NCBI RefSeq assembly: GCF_008274785.1
Contig: NZ_VTPU01000003.1
Location: forward strand, 1 to 64,000
Source of the DNA: Halomonas eurihalina
Lineage (GTDB): Bacteria > Pseudomonadota > Gammaproteobacteria > Pseudomonadales > Halomonadaceae
Direction: 5' to 3'
DNA: 64,000 nt
Within the stretch, counting starts at the first letter, position 1; each line of letters begins with the position of its first letter. Of the stretch, positions 1-6,582 are shown one piece after another. The notes beneath the pieces were generated by a model. The model made no database searches and was not told the origin of the DNA. It was given only the letters and a program-made list of their open reading frames with translations. Made by a program: the position numbers and the translations under genes.

Positions 1-40
1 GCCTGATTCTATTTTTTATATGATTTAGTAAGTTTTTATG

Positions 41-217
41 CTGTATGGTTTATGGTGTATGCTGTAAGAGGGAAGAGGGAAGAGGGAAGAGGGAAGAGGG
101 AAGAGGGAAGAGGGAAGAGGGAAGAGGGAAGAGGGAAGAAACCCCAGCCCCGGCCCCGAGGCTGGTTTGGGGTTGTCTTTTCTCTTAAAGGCGCTACGCG
201 CCGTTCTTCCCTCTTCC
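41..217. repeat. Heptamer-array element A
   Basis: Four degenerate 7-mers (41-68, ending in TATG or TAAG) run in phase into ten perfect tandem copies of AGGGAAG (69-138). A core follows whose ends pair as a hairpin (AAACCCC at 139-145 with GGTTTGGGGTTG at 164-175), then two inverted 7-mers, TTCTTCC and CTCTTCC, at 204-217. A GC palindrome after it (GCGGC-GCTA-GCCGC) contains the phoD stop codon. The same architecture recurs at 4014, 4971, 6097 and 56414. The perfect copies suggest recent expansion of the array. Confidence 0.85.
139..175 (-). terminator. Hairpin downstream of phoD, possible terminator
   Basis: A strong inverted repeat lies about 50 bases beyond the phoD stop codon, with arms built from AAACCCCAGCC and GGCTGGTTTGGGGTT. 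On the minus strand it is followed by TTTCTTCCC, a modest T-rich tail. It is also the core of heptamer element A, so its terminator role may be secondary. Confidence 0.4.
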
Positions 218-224
218 AGCGGCG

Positions 225-1763
225 CTAGCCGCGCTCTGGTGTTAGCTCCTGCTTATGCAGGGCGTTGCCGGCGGCGTCTTTCAGGGTCACGGTCAGCATC
301 TCGCTTTCGCCGTCGAGGTCCACCTGGCCGAAGAATTGGTAGCCGGCGGAAGGCGGCAGGTTGGCCTGGCCGTCGGGTGGGGCCTTCTGAAAGACGACTT
401 CCGGTCCGAAGGTGGCGTCGAGATCGTTGGGGCCGAAGGTTCCGGCATGCAGGGGGCCACTGACGAATTCCCAGAAGGGCCGGAAATTCTTGAAGGCTGC
501 GCGCTCCGGTGCGTAATGATGCGCAGCGGTGTAGTGCACGTCAGCGGTGAGCCAGACCACGTTGCGGATATCGTTGTCGCGCATGGCCTCTAACAGGCGT
601 GCTATTTCCTGCTCGCGGCCCAGCGGCCGGCCGGGATCTCCATTGGCCACTGCTTCGGCGTTGTCACCGTCGGCGACCATCAGCCCCACCGGCATGTCCG
701 AGGCGATGACCTTCCAGGTCGCGGTGGAGCGTTTCAGGCTGTCGATCAGCCAGTCGACCTGCTGGCGGCCGAGCAGGGCCGCGCCATCTTCCTGCTGATT
801 GGCATCGTTAGGGCCGCGGAAGCTGCGCATGTCGAGCATGAACACCTCGAGGCCCGGCCCGTAGGGGAAACGACGATAAATCCGCTGTGGCGCCTCGGGC
901 TGCTGACGCAGCGGCATGTACTCGAGGAAGGCGCGACGAGCCCGGGCCGAGAGCAGGGACACGTTGGTCTCGGTGTAGCGCGGATCGTCCAGCACTTCAC
1001 CGGGATACCAGTTGTTCACCGTCTCATGGTCGTCCCATTGAGCCAGCATCGGTACCTCGGCATTCAGGCGCCGCACATTGGCATCCAGCAGGTTGTAGGC
1101 GTGTTGGCCCCGGTATTCGTCGAGGGTTTCGGCGACCTTGCTCTTGGCCGGAGTGAGCCGATTGCGCCAGATGCTGCCATCCGCCAGCTCGACGCTTTCC
1201 TTCAAGGGGCCATCGGCGTAGACGGTGTCGCCGGAGTGGATGAAGAAGTCCGGATGCTGCTGACGCATGGTCTCGTAGGTGGTCATGCCACCGCGTGATT
1301 CATCGATGCCCCAGCCCTGGCCGGCAGTATCGCCGGACCACACGAAGCGGACGTCGCGCTTTTGTTCCGAAGGCAGGCGTAGCTGGCCAACGACGGGCTC
1401 GCTGATCGCACGATGATCGCCCAGGGCAGCGAATCGAACGCGATAGTGCAGGGTATCCATGCCATCGAGCCCCGTGACATCCAGCTTGGCGGTGAGATCC
1501 CGCACGGGCAGGGCCTCGGGGCCACGCAGGCTTCGAGCGCCCCTGAATTCCGGGTTGTCGGCGACCTCCAACAGCATCCGGGAAGGACGGTCGACGCGCG
1601 ACCAGATCATGGCGCGGTCGGTCAGCATGTCGCCGCTCATCACACCGGACGTGATCATCGGTCGGCGCGTTTCGGCAAGCACGATGGCAGGCGCGGCCAT
1701 GGTGGCGCCAAGCGCCATGCCGCCCTGCATACCAAGCCCCAGTACCTGGCGTCGTGTCAGCAT
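225..1763 (-). CDS. phoD: PhoD-family alkaline phosphatase/phosphodiesterase
   Basis: Exported phosphatase that releases phosphate from organic phosphodiesters and monoesters in the periplasm or outside the cell. The 512-residue protein starts with a Tat-type leader: LTRRQVLGLG followed by a hydrophobic stretch ending in APAIVLA. Metal-binding blocks of the PhoD family are visible: HSGDTVYADGP (about residue 175), AQWDDHETVNNW (about 245), MLDMRSFRGPND (about 313) and WLTADVHYTAAHHY (about 405). Length fits the family. The stop codon lies inside a repeated GC palindrome of element A, so the last few residues (PERG) are written by the repeat. It is divergent from the permease at 2231. A phosphate-starvation promoter would be expected, but I see no convincing Pho box. 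Confidence 0.93.
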   Translation of the reverse strand: MLTRRQVLGLGMQGGMALGATMAAPAIVLAETRRPMITSGVMSGDMLTDRAMIWSRVDRPSRMLLEVADNPEFRGARSLRGPEALPVRDLTAKLDVTGLDGMDTLHYRVRFAALGDHRAISEPVVGQLRLPSEQKRDVRFVWSGDTAGQGWGIDESRGGMTTYETMRQQHPDFFIHSGDTVYADGPLKESVELADGSIWRNRLTPAKSKVAETLDEYRGQHAYNLLDANVRRLNAEVPMLAQWDDHETVNNWYPGEVLDDPRYTETNVSLLSARARRAFLEYMPLRQQPEAPQRIYRRFPYGPGLEVFMLDMRSFRGPNDANQQEDGAALLGRQQVDWLIDSLKRSTATWKVIASDMPVGLMVADGDNAEAVANGDPGRPLGREQEIARLLEAMRDNDIRNVVWLTADVHYTAAHHYAPERAAFKNFRPFWEFVSGPLHAGTFGPNDLDATFGPEVVFQKAPPDGQANLPPSAGYQFFGQVDLDGESEMLTVTLKDAAGNALHKQELTPERG

Positions 1764-2230
1764 GTCATCGGTCTCCTCGGGTCGTTATCGGAACCCGGGA
1801 GCCTAAATGGAAGGGATGACAGTTATATCGCTATATGATGAAGCCTTGATTATCAACGCACTGTCATCGATTGGCGACAATACAAAGTTATTTTCTTTGT
1901 GTTGCAATGAGGATCCTGTAGGAAAGAGGCGGGACTGGCTGTTGTGGTGACGCCTCGTCAGCAGGAGGCGAAAGGGCTACGAAGGCCGGAGTGACCTGGA
2001 AAGTTACGTAAGGTTACGTTCCAATCAGGCGTTTCTGGATGAAAATAGCTCTTGTTCGGCTAGCCGCCAACGTTGTAAATCCATAGAATGGCCACCGACC
2101 TACGTGATCGAGCGTAGTCGCAGAACCCGCAGGAGCGGTCATACAATTCGACTCGACAGGGCAAGGGAAATCGCCCGGAGCAATCCCGGGGCGGTAGCGT
2201 GCCTCGGCGAATTTTGGAGTCTTATACCCC
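1764..2230. other. Intergenic region between phoD and the permease
   Basis: These 467 bases separate two divergent genes and must hold both promoters. The only clear signal is the 12-base ops motif at 2190-2201. On the minus strand an AT-rich stretch around 1820-1860 (TTGATA upstream of TATAGC/GATATAAC) could be the phoD promoter, but spacing is poor. Reading frames here have no recognisable product. Confidence 0.5.
2190..2201 (+). promoter_or_regulatory. ops element (RfaH recruitment site)
   Basis: GGCGGTAGCGTG matches the Escherichia coli operon-polarity-suppressor (ops) core in all 12 positions. It is on the coding strand, 30 bases before the permease start. In enterobacteria this site pauses RNA polymerase and loads RfaH/NusG-type antiterminators onto long capsule and O-antigen operons. 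Here it heads an unbroken run of plus-strand genes that includes a full capsule-export set, which is the expected context. A chance exact match in 64 kb on both strands is under 1 percent. Confidence 0.65.
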
Positions 2231-3994
2231 ATGGCAATGGATGCCTGGCTCAGTACATTCAGCGTAATCGCCGTTCTGGTGGCCCTGGCTGCTACGCGGA
2301 TCGCGGCGGACGCCATCCTGATGGCGGCAATGGCGTTTCTCGTGGTCAGCGGCGTGCTCGAGCCCGCCGAGGCCCTGGTCGGTTTTTCCAATACCGGCGT
2401 CATGACCATCGCGGCCCTGTATGTCGTCGCCGCTGCACTCAAGGAAACCGGTGCAGTGCAGTGGGTGGCGAATGGGCTGCTGGGACACCCCAGCTCTCTC
2501 AAGAAGGCGCAATTGCGGGTCATGCTGCCCGCTTCCACCCTCAGCGCCTTCATGAATAACACCACCGTGGTCGCCATGTTCATTCCGGCGCTGCAAGAGT
2601 GGTCCCGCAAGCTTCGGCTTCCCCCTTCCAAACTGCTCTTGCCGTTGAGCTACACCGCCATCCTCGGCGGTACCTGTACGCTGATCGGCACCAGTACCAA
2701 CCTGGTCGTCGATGGTCTTCTACAGAGCGAGAAGGGCGTGGCGCTTGGCATGTTCGAGCTTGCCAAGGTCGGCGTTCCCTTGCTGCTGGTCGGCGGTACC
2801 TTCCTGATGCTGTTCGCCGACCGCCTGCTGCCACGGCGTGAAGGGGTGATCGAGCAACTCGACATGGCCCGCGAATACAGCGTCGAGTTCGTGGTCGACA
2901 AGAGCGGGCCCCTGACCGGCAAGACCATCTCCGAAGCCGGACTGCGCAACCTGCAATATGGTTATCTGACCGACATCGAGCGCGATGGTCGCCTGATGAC
3001 GGCCGTCCCCCCGGAGACCCAGCTCGAGCCCGGCGATGTGCTGGTCTTCATCGGCGCTCCAGAGTGTGCCCGCGAACTGCGCCAGGTCAGGGGCGTGACC
3101 CCCGCCAATGGCGACATCCACAAGCTGGATATGGCCAACCACCAACGCTGCCTGGTCGAGGCGGTGATCGGACCGGATTTCACCGGCGTTGGGCACACGG
3201 TGCGCGAGGCCAGAGTGCGTTCGCGTTTCCAGGCCGTGATCCTGTCGATTTCCCGACAAGGACGCCGCCTGCCCGGCAAGGTGGGGGATATCCGCCTGCA
3301 AGTGGGTGACACCCTGCTGATGGAGACCGGCCAGGACTTCGTCGAGCAGTACCGCTATCGGCGTGACTTCCTGCTGGTCAGCGCGCTCAACGACTCCACG
3401 CCGCCCAGCTTCCACAAGGCGCCGCTCGCCTTGACGGTGCTGGGGTTGATGGTCGGCGTGGCCGGGGTCGGCCTGTTGTCGATCTTCGAAGCCGCACTAC
3501 TGGCTGGTGGTGGCATGCTGATGACCGGCTGCATCACTGTCAGCAAGGCGCGCCGCTATATCGACCTCTCCGTGTTGACGGTGATCGCTGCGTCCTTTGC
3601 GTTGGGAACGGCCATGACCAGCTCCGGCGCCGCTCAGGCCATCGCCAACACCGTGGTGAGCGACAACATGTCGCCCTGGTTGGCGTTGGCCGTGATCTAC
3701 CTGCTGACGACCCTGTTTACCGAGATCATCACCAACAACGCTGCGGCGGTGCTGATGTTCCCGATTGCCATGTCGGTGGCCGATCAGCTCGGTGTCAGTT
3801 ACATGCCGTTCGCCATAGCCATCATGTTCGCCGCCTCGGCCAGTTTCATGACGCCACTGGGCTACCAGACCAACCTCATGGTATACGGCCCCGGCGGCTA
3901 TCGATTAATCGACTACCTGCGCCTGGGTGCACCGCTCAGCCTGCTCATCGGAAGCACGGCAGTGGGATTGATACCGTTGGTGTGGGGGTTTTGA
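2231..3994 (+). CDS. SLC13-family anion permease with TrkA-C domains, probable sulfate importer
   Basis: Inner-membrane transporter of 587 residues. Two hydrophobic halves flank a soluble middle (about residues 200-380) containing two TrkA-C-like regulatory domains, seen as GKTISEAGLRNLQYGYL and GHTVREARVRSRFQAVIL. Each half has the family signature with conserved Asn-Thr: FMNNTTVVAMFIP and ITNNAAAVLMFP. This family imports sulfate, dicarboxylates or other anions. The sulfate assignment is inferred from the following genes (cysQ, cysD, cysNC). The ATG at 2231 has GGAG about 12 bases upstream; ATG 2237 is an alternative. The stop codon lies inside a perfect 8-bp hairpin that leads into heptamer element B. 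Confidence 0.88.
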   Translation: MAMDAWLSTFSVIAVLVALAATRIAADAILMAAMAFLVVSGVLEPAEALVGFSNTGVMTIAALYVVAAALKETGAVQWVANGLLGHPSSLKKAQLRVMLPASTLSAFMNNTTVVAMFIPALQEWSRKLRLPPSKLLLPLSYTAILGGTCTLIGTSTNLVVDGLLQSEKGVALGMFELAKVGVPLLLVGGTFLMLFADRLLPRREGVIEQLDMAREYSVEFVVDKSGPLTGKTISEAGLRNLQYGYLTDIERDGRLMTAVPPETQLEPGDVLVFIGAPECARELRQVRGVTPANGDIHKLDMANHQRCLVEAVIGPDFTGVGHTVREARVRSRFQAVILSISRQGRRLPGKVGDIRLQVGDTLLMETGQDFVEQYRYRRDFLLVSALNDSTPPSFHKAPLALTVLGLMVGVAGVGLLSIFEAALLAGGGMLMTGCITVSKARRYIDLSVLTVIAASFALGTAMTSSGAAQAIANTVVSDNMSPWLALAVIYLLTTLFTEIITNNAAAVLMFPIAMSVADQLGVSYMPFAIAIMFAASASFMTPLGYQTNLMVYGPGGYRLIDYLRLGAPLSLLIGSTAVGLIPLVWGF

Positions 3995-4010
3995 GAGCTG
4001 CCGCTCTCAA
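3991..4010 (+). other. Hairpin overlapping the permease stop codon
   Basis: TTGAGAGC and GCTCTCAA form a perfect 8-bp stem with the loop TGCC, and TGA inside the left arm is the permease stop codon. No T-run follows, so it is a poor intrinsic terminator. It may stabilise the 3' end or belong to repeat element B, which begins four bases later. Confidence 0.5.
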
Positions 4011-4013
4011 AAG

Positions 4014-4129
4014 CTGTAAGCCCTAAGCTTTAAGTTGTAAGTAACCCCAAAAACCAAACCAGAGGCTCAGGGTACAGGTAATGGGGTAGTGGTTGGCTCT
4101 TCTTATAGCTTACAGCTTAAAGCTTACGG
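4014..4129. repeat. Heptamer-array element B (non-coding)
   Basis: The left arm is four 7-mers, CTGTAAG CCCTAAG, CTTTAAG and TTGTAAG (4014-4041). The right arm is four 7-mers in inverted orientation, CTTATAG CTTACAG, CTTAAAG and CTTACGG (4102-4129). The 60-base core starts with AACCCCAAAAACCAAACC (4043-4060), whose first 13 bases are the exact reverse complement of bases in the core of element E. The arms match those that flank the four-helix-bundle gene at 6097-6567, so B looks like a short non-autonomous relative of that element. Confidence 0.85.
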
Positions 4130-4150
4130 CTAATAACCAAGGAGACTCTT

Positions 4151-4978
4151 TTGACTGATTTCGTGACGGACGATATGCGCGATCGCTTGCTTGCCGGTGT
4201 CGAGGTGGCGGGGCGCGAGGTGCTGGAGATCTACAACCGCACCTTCCATGTGGAAACCAAGGAGGATGACAGTCCGCTGACCGAGGCGGATATGGCGTCC
4301 CATCACGCCCTGGTAGCCTTGCTTGAGTCCGTGGCGCCCGGTGTGCCGGTGTTGTCCGAGGAGTCCGGTGAGATTTCCTATGAGACGCGTCGCGACTGGG
4401 CGCGTTACTGGTTGATCGACCCGCTGGATGGCACCAAGGAGTTCATCAAGAAGAACGGTGAATTCACGCTCAACGTGGCACTGGTAGAGAATGGCGACCC
4501 GGTATTCGGCATCGTGCATGCACCGGTGCTCGATACCACCTGGTACGGGCAAGTCGGCCAGGGCGCCTGGAAAGTGGAGCAGGGCGCGTCGAGCCGCATC
4601 CAGGTGCGTGCCCTGCCTCGCGAAGGTGGTGACCCCTGGAAGGTGGTGGGCAGCCGTTCTCACGGTGCGGAAGCATTCGAAGCATTCTGTGCCGGTTTGC
4701 CGCAGCATGAGCGGGTCTCCATGGGCAGCTCGCTCAAGCTGTGCCTGGTAGCCGAAGGTCAGGCGGATCTCTATCCCCGGCTGGCACCAACCAGCGAGTG
4801 GGACACCGCCGCCGCCCAGGCAGTTGTCGTGGCCGCAGGCGGGGAAGTGCTCGACGCCGAAACCCTTGAACCCCTGCGCTGTAACCAGCAGGATTCCGTA
4901 CTCAACCCATTTTTCATCGTCTGTGGCGAGCGCGACCAGCGCTGGACAGACGCACTGAGCGCGAGTCTGAAGAAGTAA
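4151..4978 (+). CDS. cysQ: 3'(2'),5'-bisphosphate nucleotidase CysQ
   Basis: Cytoplasmic Mg-dependent phosphatase that converts 3'-phosphoadenosine 5'-phosphate (PAP) to AMP. PAP is the by-product of PAPS-using sulfotransferases and of PAPS reductase. The 275-residue protein shows the inositol-monophosphatase metal site: SEESGE (about residue 76), LIDPLDGTKEF (about 92-102) and the distal SEWDTAAAQAVVVAAGG (about 216). The start is taken as TTG 4151, because AGGAG lies about 8 bases upstream and the family N-terminus fits; no nearby ATG does better. Its place ahead of cysD and cysNC and upstream of three sulfotransferase genes suggests dedicated PAP clearance for capsule sulfation. The stop codon lies within the first heptamer of element C. 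Confidence 0.93.
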   Translation: MTDFVTDDMRDRLLAGVEVAGREVLEIYNRTFHVETKEDDSPLTEADMASHHALVALLESVAPGVPVLSEESGEISYETRRDWARYWLIDPLDGTKEFIKKNGEFTLNVALVENGDPVFGIVHAPVLDTTWYGQVGQGAWKVEQGASSRIQVRALPREGGDPWKVVGSRSHGAEAFEAFCAGLPQHERVSMGSSLKLCLVAEGQADLYPRLAPTSEWDTAAAQAVVVAAGGEVLDAETLEPLRCNQQDSVLNPFFIVCGERDQRWTDALSASLKK

Positions 4979-5057
4979 GAAGGAAGGGCGAAGAAAGAAG
5001 AAATAAGAAGGAAGCTCTGTTCTTCCTTCTTCCAGCGGCGTAGCCGCGCTCTTCCCT
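4971..5057. repeat. Heptamer-array element C
   Basis: Six purine-rich degenerate 7-mers (AGAAGTA, AGAAGGA, AGGGCGA and so on, 4971-5012) are followed by two inverted pyrimidine 7-mers TTCTTCC (5020-5033). Then comes the GC palindrome AGCGGCGTAGCCGCGCT (5034-5050), almost the same as at 218-235 in element A, and a final CTTCCCTC. The first unit overlaps the cysQ stop codon. It fills most of the cysQ-cysD gap. Confidence 0.75.
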
Positions 5058-5098
5058 CTTGACTCAATGCCAATTCCCGACCCAATGGACCGATCGAT

Positions 5099-6013
5099 AT
5101 GGAAATAACCCCCGAACGTCTGACTCACCTCAAGCAGCTCGAGGCCGAGTCGATTCACATCATTCGCGAGGTGGCTGCCGAATTCCGTAACCCGGTGATG
5201 CTGTACTCCATCGGCAAGGATTCCTCGGTGATGCTGCATCTGGCGCGCAAGGCCTTCTATCCCGGGCCGCCGCCGTTCCCGCTGATGCATGTCAACACCA
5301 CCTGGAAGTTCAAGGAAATGATCAGGTTCCGTGACCGCATGGCCGAAGAGGCCGGCATGGAATTGATCGAGCACATCAACCAGGAAGGTGTCGAGGCGGG
5401 GATCAACCCCTTCGATCACGGCAGCTCCAAGTACACTGACGTGATGAAGACCCAGTCGCTCAAGATGGCGCTGGACAAGTACCAGTTCGACGCCGCCTTC
5501 GGCGGGGCACGTCGCGACGAGGAAGCCAGCCGCGCCAAGGAGCGTGTCTTCTCCTTCCGCGACAAGCATCACCGCTGGGATCCGAAGAATCAGCGCCCCG
5601 AGCTGTGGAACGTCTATAACGCCAAGGTCGACAAGGGTGAATCCATTCGTGTCTTCCCGCTCTCCAACTGGACCGAACTGGATATCTGGCAGTACATCTA
5701 CCTGGAATCCATCCCCATCGTCTCGCTTTATTACTCCGCCCCGCGCCCGATCGTGCACCGCGACGGCATCGACATCATGGTCGACGACGAGCGCATGCCC
5801 CTCGAAGAAGGCGAAGTACCCGAGGAGAAATGGGTTCGCTTCCGTACCCTCGGCTGCTACCCGCTGACCGGCGCGGTGGAATCCAAAGCCGCCACCCTGC
5901 CTGAAATCATCCAGGAAATGCTGCTGACGAAGACATCGGAACGCAGCGGCCGCGCCATCGACCACGACCAGGCCGGCTCCATGGAGAAGAAGAAGAGGGA
6001 AGGGTACTTCTAA
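5099..6013 (+). CDS. cysD: Sulfate adenylyltransferase subunit 2 (CysD)
   Basis: Catalytic subunit of ATP sulfurylase: it adenylates sulfate to APS together with the GTPase CysN. The 304-residue length is typical. The N-terminus has the PP-loop pyrophosphatase motif [15 protein letters not shown] (about residues 40-55), followed by [19 protein letters not shown] (about 141) and the C-terminal [12 protein letters not shown] (about 250), all characteristic of CysD. The ribosome site before ATG 5099 is weak. Its partner cysNC lies 570 bases downstream rather than adjacent, because a heptamer element carrying a foreign small gene lies between them. PAPS made by this pair is the donor for the sulfotransferases at 18-23 kb. 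Confidence 0.96.
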   Translation: MEITPERLTHLKQLEAESIHIIREVAAEFRNPVMLYSIGKDSSVMLHLARKAFYPGPPPFPLMHVNTTWKFKEMIRFRDRMAEEAGMELIEHINQEGVEAGINPFDHGSSKYTDVMKTQSLKMALDKYQFDAAFGGARRDEEASRAKERVFSFRDKHHRWDPKNQRPELWNVYNAKVDKGESIRVFPLSNWTELDIWQYIYLESIPIVSLYYSAPRPIVHRDGIDIMVDDERMPLEEGEVPEEKWVRFRTLGCYPLTGAVESKAATLPEIIQEMLLTKTSERSGRAIDHDQAGSMEKKKREGYF

Positions 6014-6027
6014 CGCGCCTTCGGCAC

Positions 6028-6094
6028 GTTAGAAAGACGGAAGAAAGAAGTCGAAAGAGGGATGAGTACCTCTGATGCGCGGAGCGCCTCAGGT
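6028..6094. repeat. Degenerate purine heptamers and hairpin downstream of cysD
   Basis: Five degenerate 7-mers (GTTAGAA, AGACGGA, AGAAAGA, AGTCGAA, AGAGGGA at 6028-6062) resemble the left arm of element C. A stem-loop follows with outer arms ACCT and AGGT around GCGCGGAGCGC. It directly precedes the CTGTAAG-type array at 6097, so it may be the outer part of the same insertion. Confidence 0.5.
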
Positions 6095-6096
6095 AG

Positions 6097-6567
6097 CCGT
6101 AAGCTGTAAGCTTTAAGCTGTAAGAAAAAACGGCAAGCTTGCAGCCTTGGGAGGGAACCCGCGTGAACTTCGAAAGGTTGGAAGTCTGGAAGCGCTCAGC
6201 ACGTATGTCGGCTGAGCTCTATAAAGCGCTCGTCAATCTACGAGACTTTGGCTTTCGAGACCAAATCACCCGTTCCGGGCTTTCCATTCCCAGCAACATC
6301 GCCGAGGGCATGTCCAGACGCACAAAAAAGGATAAGAGTCATTTTCTGGTGGTAGCCAGAGGCTCATGTGCTGAATTGCGGACTCAAGTTTATATCGGTA
6401 TGGATATCGGCTACATCGATGAGCAGCAAGGCCGGCAGTGGTTACAGGAAACTCGTGAAATTTCCTCGATGCTTCATGGGTTGCTCATCACTTTGGACGA
6501 CGAATGAATCTATAGCTGGAGGTCGAGGCTGTTGGATGACTTACAGCTTACGGCTTACAGCTTACAG
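6097..6567. mobile_element. Heptamer-bounded element D carrying a four-helix-bundle gene
   Basis: Four 7-mers, CCGTAAG CTGTAAG, CTTTAAG and CTGTAAG (6097-6124), face four inverted 7-mers, CTTACAG CTTACGG, CTTACAG and CTTACAG (6540-6567). Between them is only the small gene 6163-6507. The arms are the same in unit sequence, number and orientation as those of non-coding element B. The element separates cysD from cysNC, which are normally adjacent, so it is very likely an insertion. No transposase is encoded. Calling it mobile is an inference from the terminal symmetry and the multiple related copies. Confidence 0.65.
6163..6507 (+). CDS. Four-helix-bundle protein (S23/Avd-like)
   Basis: A 114-residue, mostly helical protein. 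FERLEVWKRSARMSAELYK at the start, FRDQITRSGLSIPSNIAEG in the middle and FLVVARGSCAELRTQVYIG later are hallmarks of the family first seen in 23S rRNA intervening sequences and related in fold to Avd of diversity-generating retroelements. Its molecular role is unknown; Avd binds nucleic acid and reverse transcriptase. GTG 6163 is preferred over TTG 6139 because GGAGGG sits 8 bases before it and the family N-terminus begins there. It is not inside an rRNA gene and has no reverse transcriptase nearby; instead it lies between inverted heptamer arrays, dividing cysD from cysNC. Confidence 0.9.
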   Translation: MNFERLEVWKRSARMSAELYKALVNLRDFGFRDQITRSGLSIPSNIAEGMSRRTKKDKSHFLVVARGSCAELRTQVYIGMDIGYIDEQQGRQWLQETREISSMLHGLLITLDDE

Positions 6568-6582
6568 CTAGGGACTTTGGCA

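Noticed and set aside
69-138. Tandem array at the window start as a CRISPR array
   Set aside because: The units are 7 bases with no spacers; there are no cas genes in the window.
1815-1880. Pho box for phoD
   Set aside because: CTGTCAT-like half-sites occur, but not as paired 7-mers with the required 4-base spacing.
4130-5965. Long minus-strand frame of 611 codons opposite cysQ and cysD
   Set aside because: Antisense of two certain genes in GC-rich DNA; no recognisable domain.
6163-6507. Diversity-generating retroelement
   Set aside because: No reverse transcriptase, template/variable repeats or target gene are present; only the Avd-like fold is shared.
6532-6582. Upstream start for CysN giving 17 more residues
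   Set aside because: The added codons only translate the heptamer array; ATG 6583 gives the normal N-terminus.
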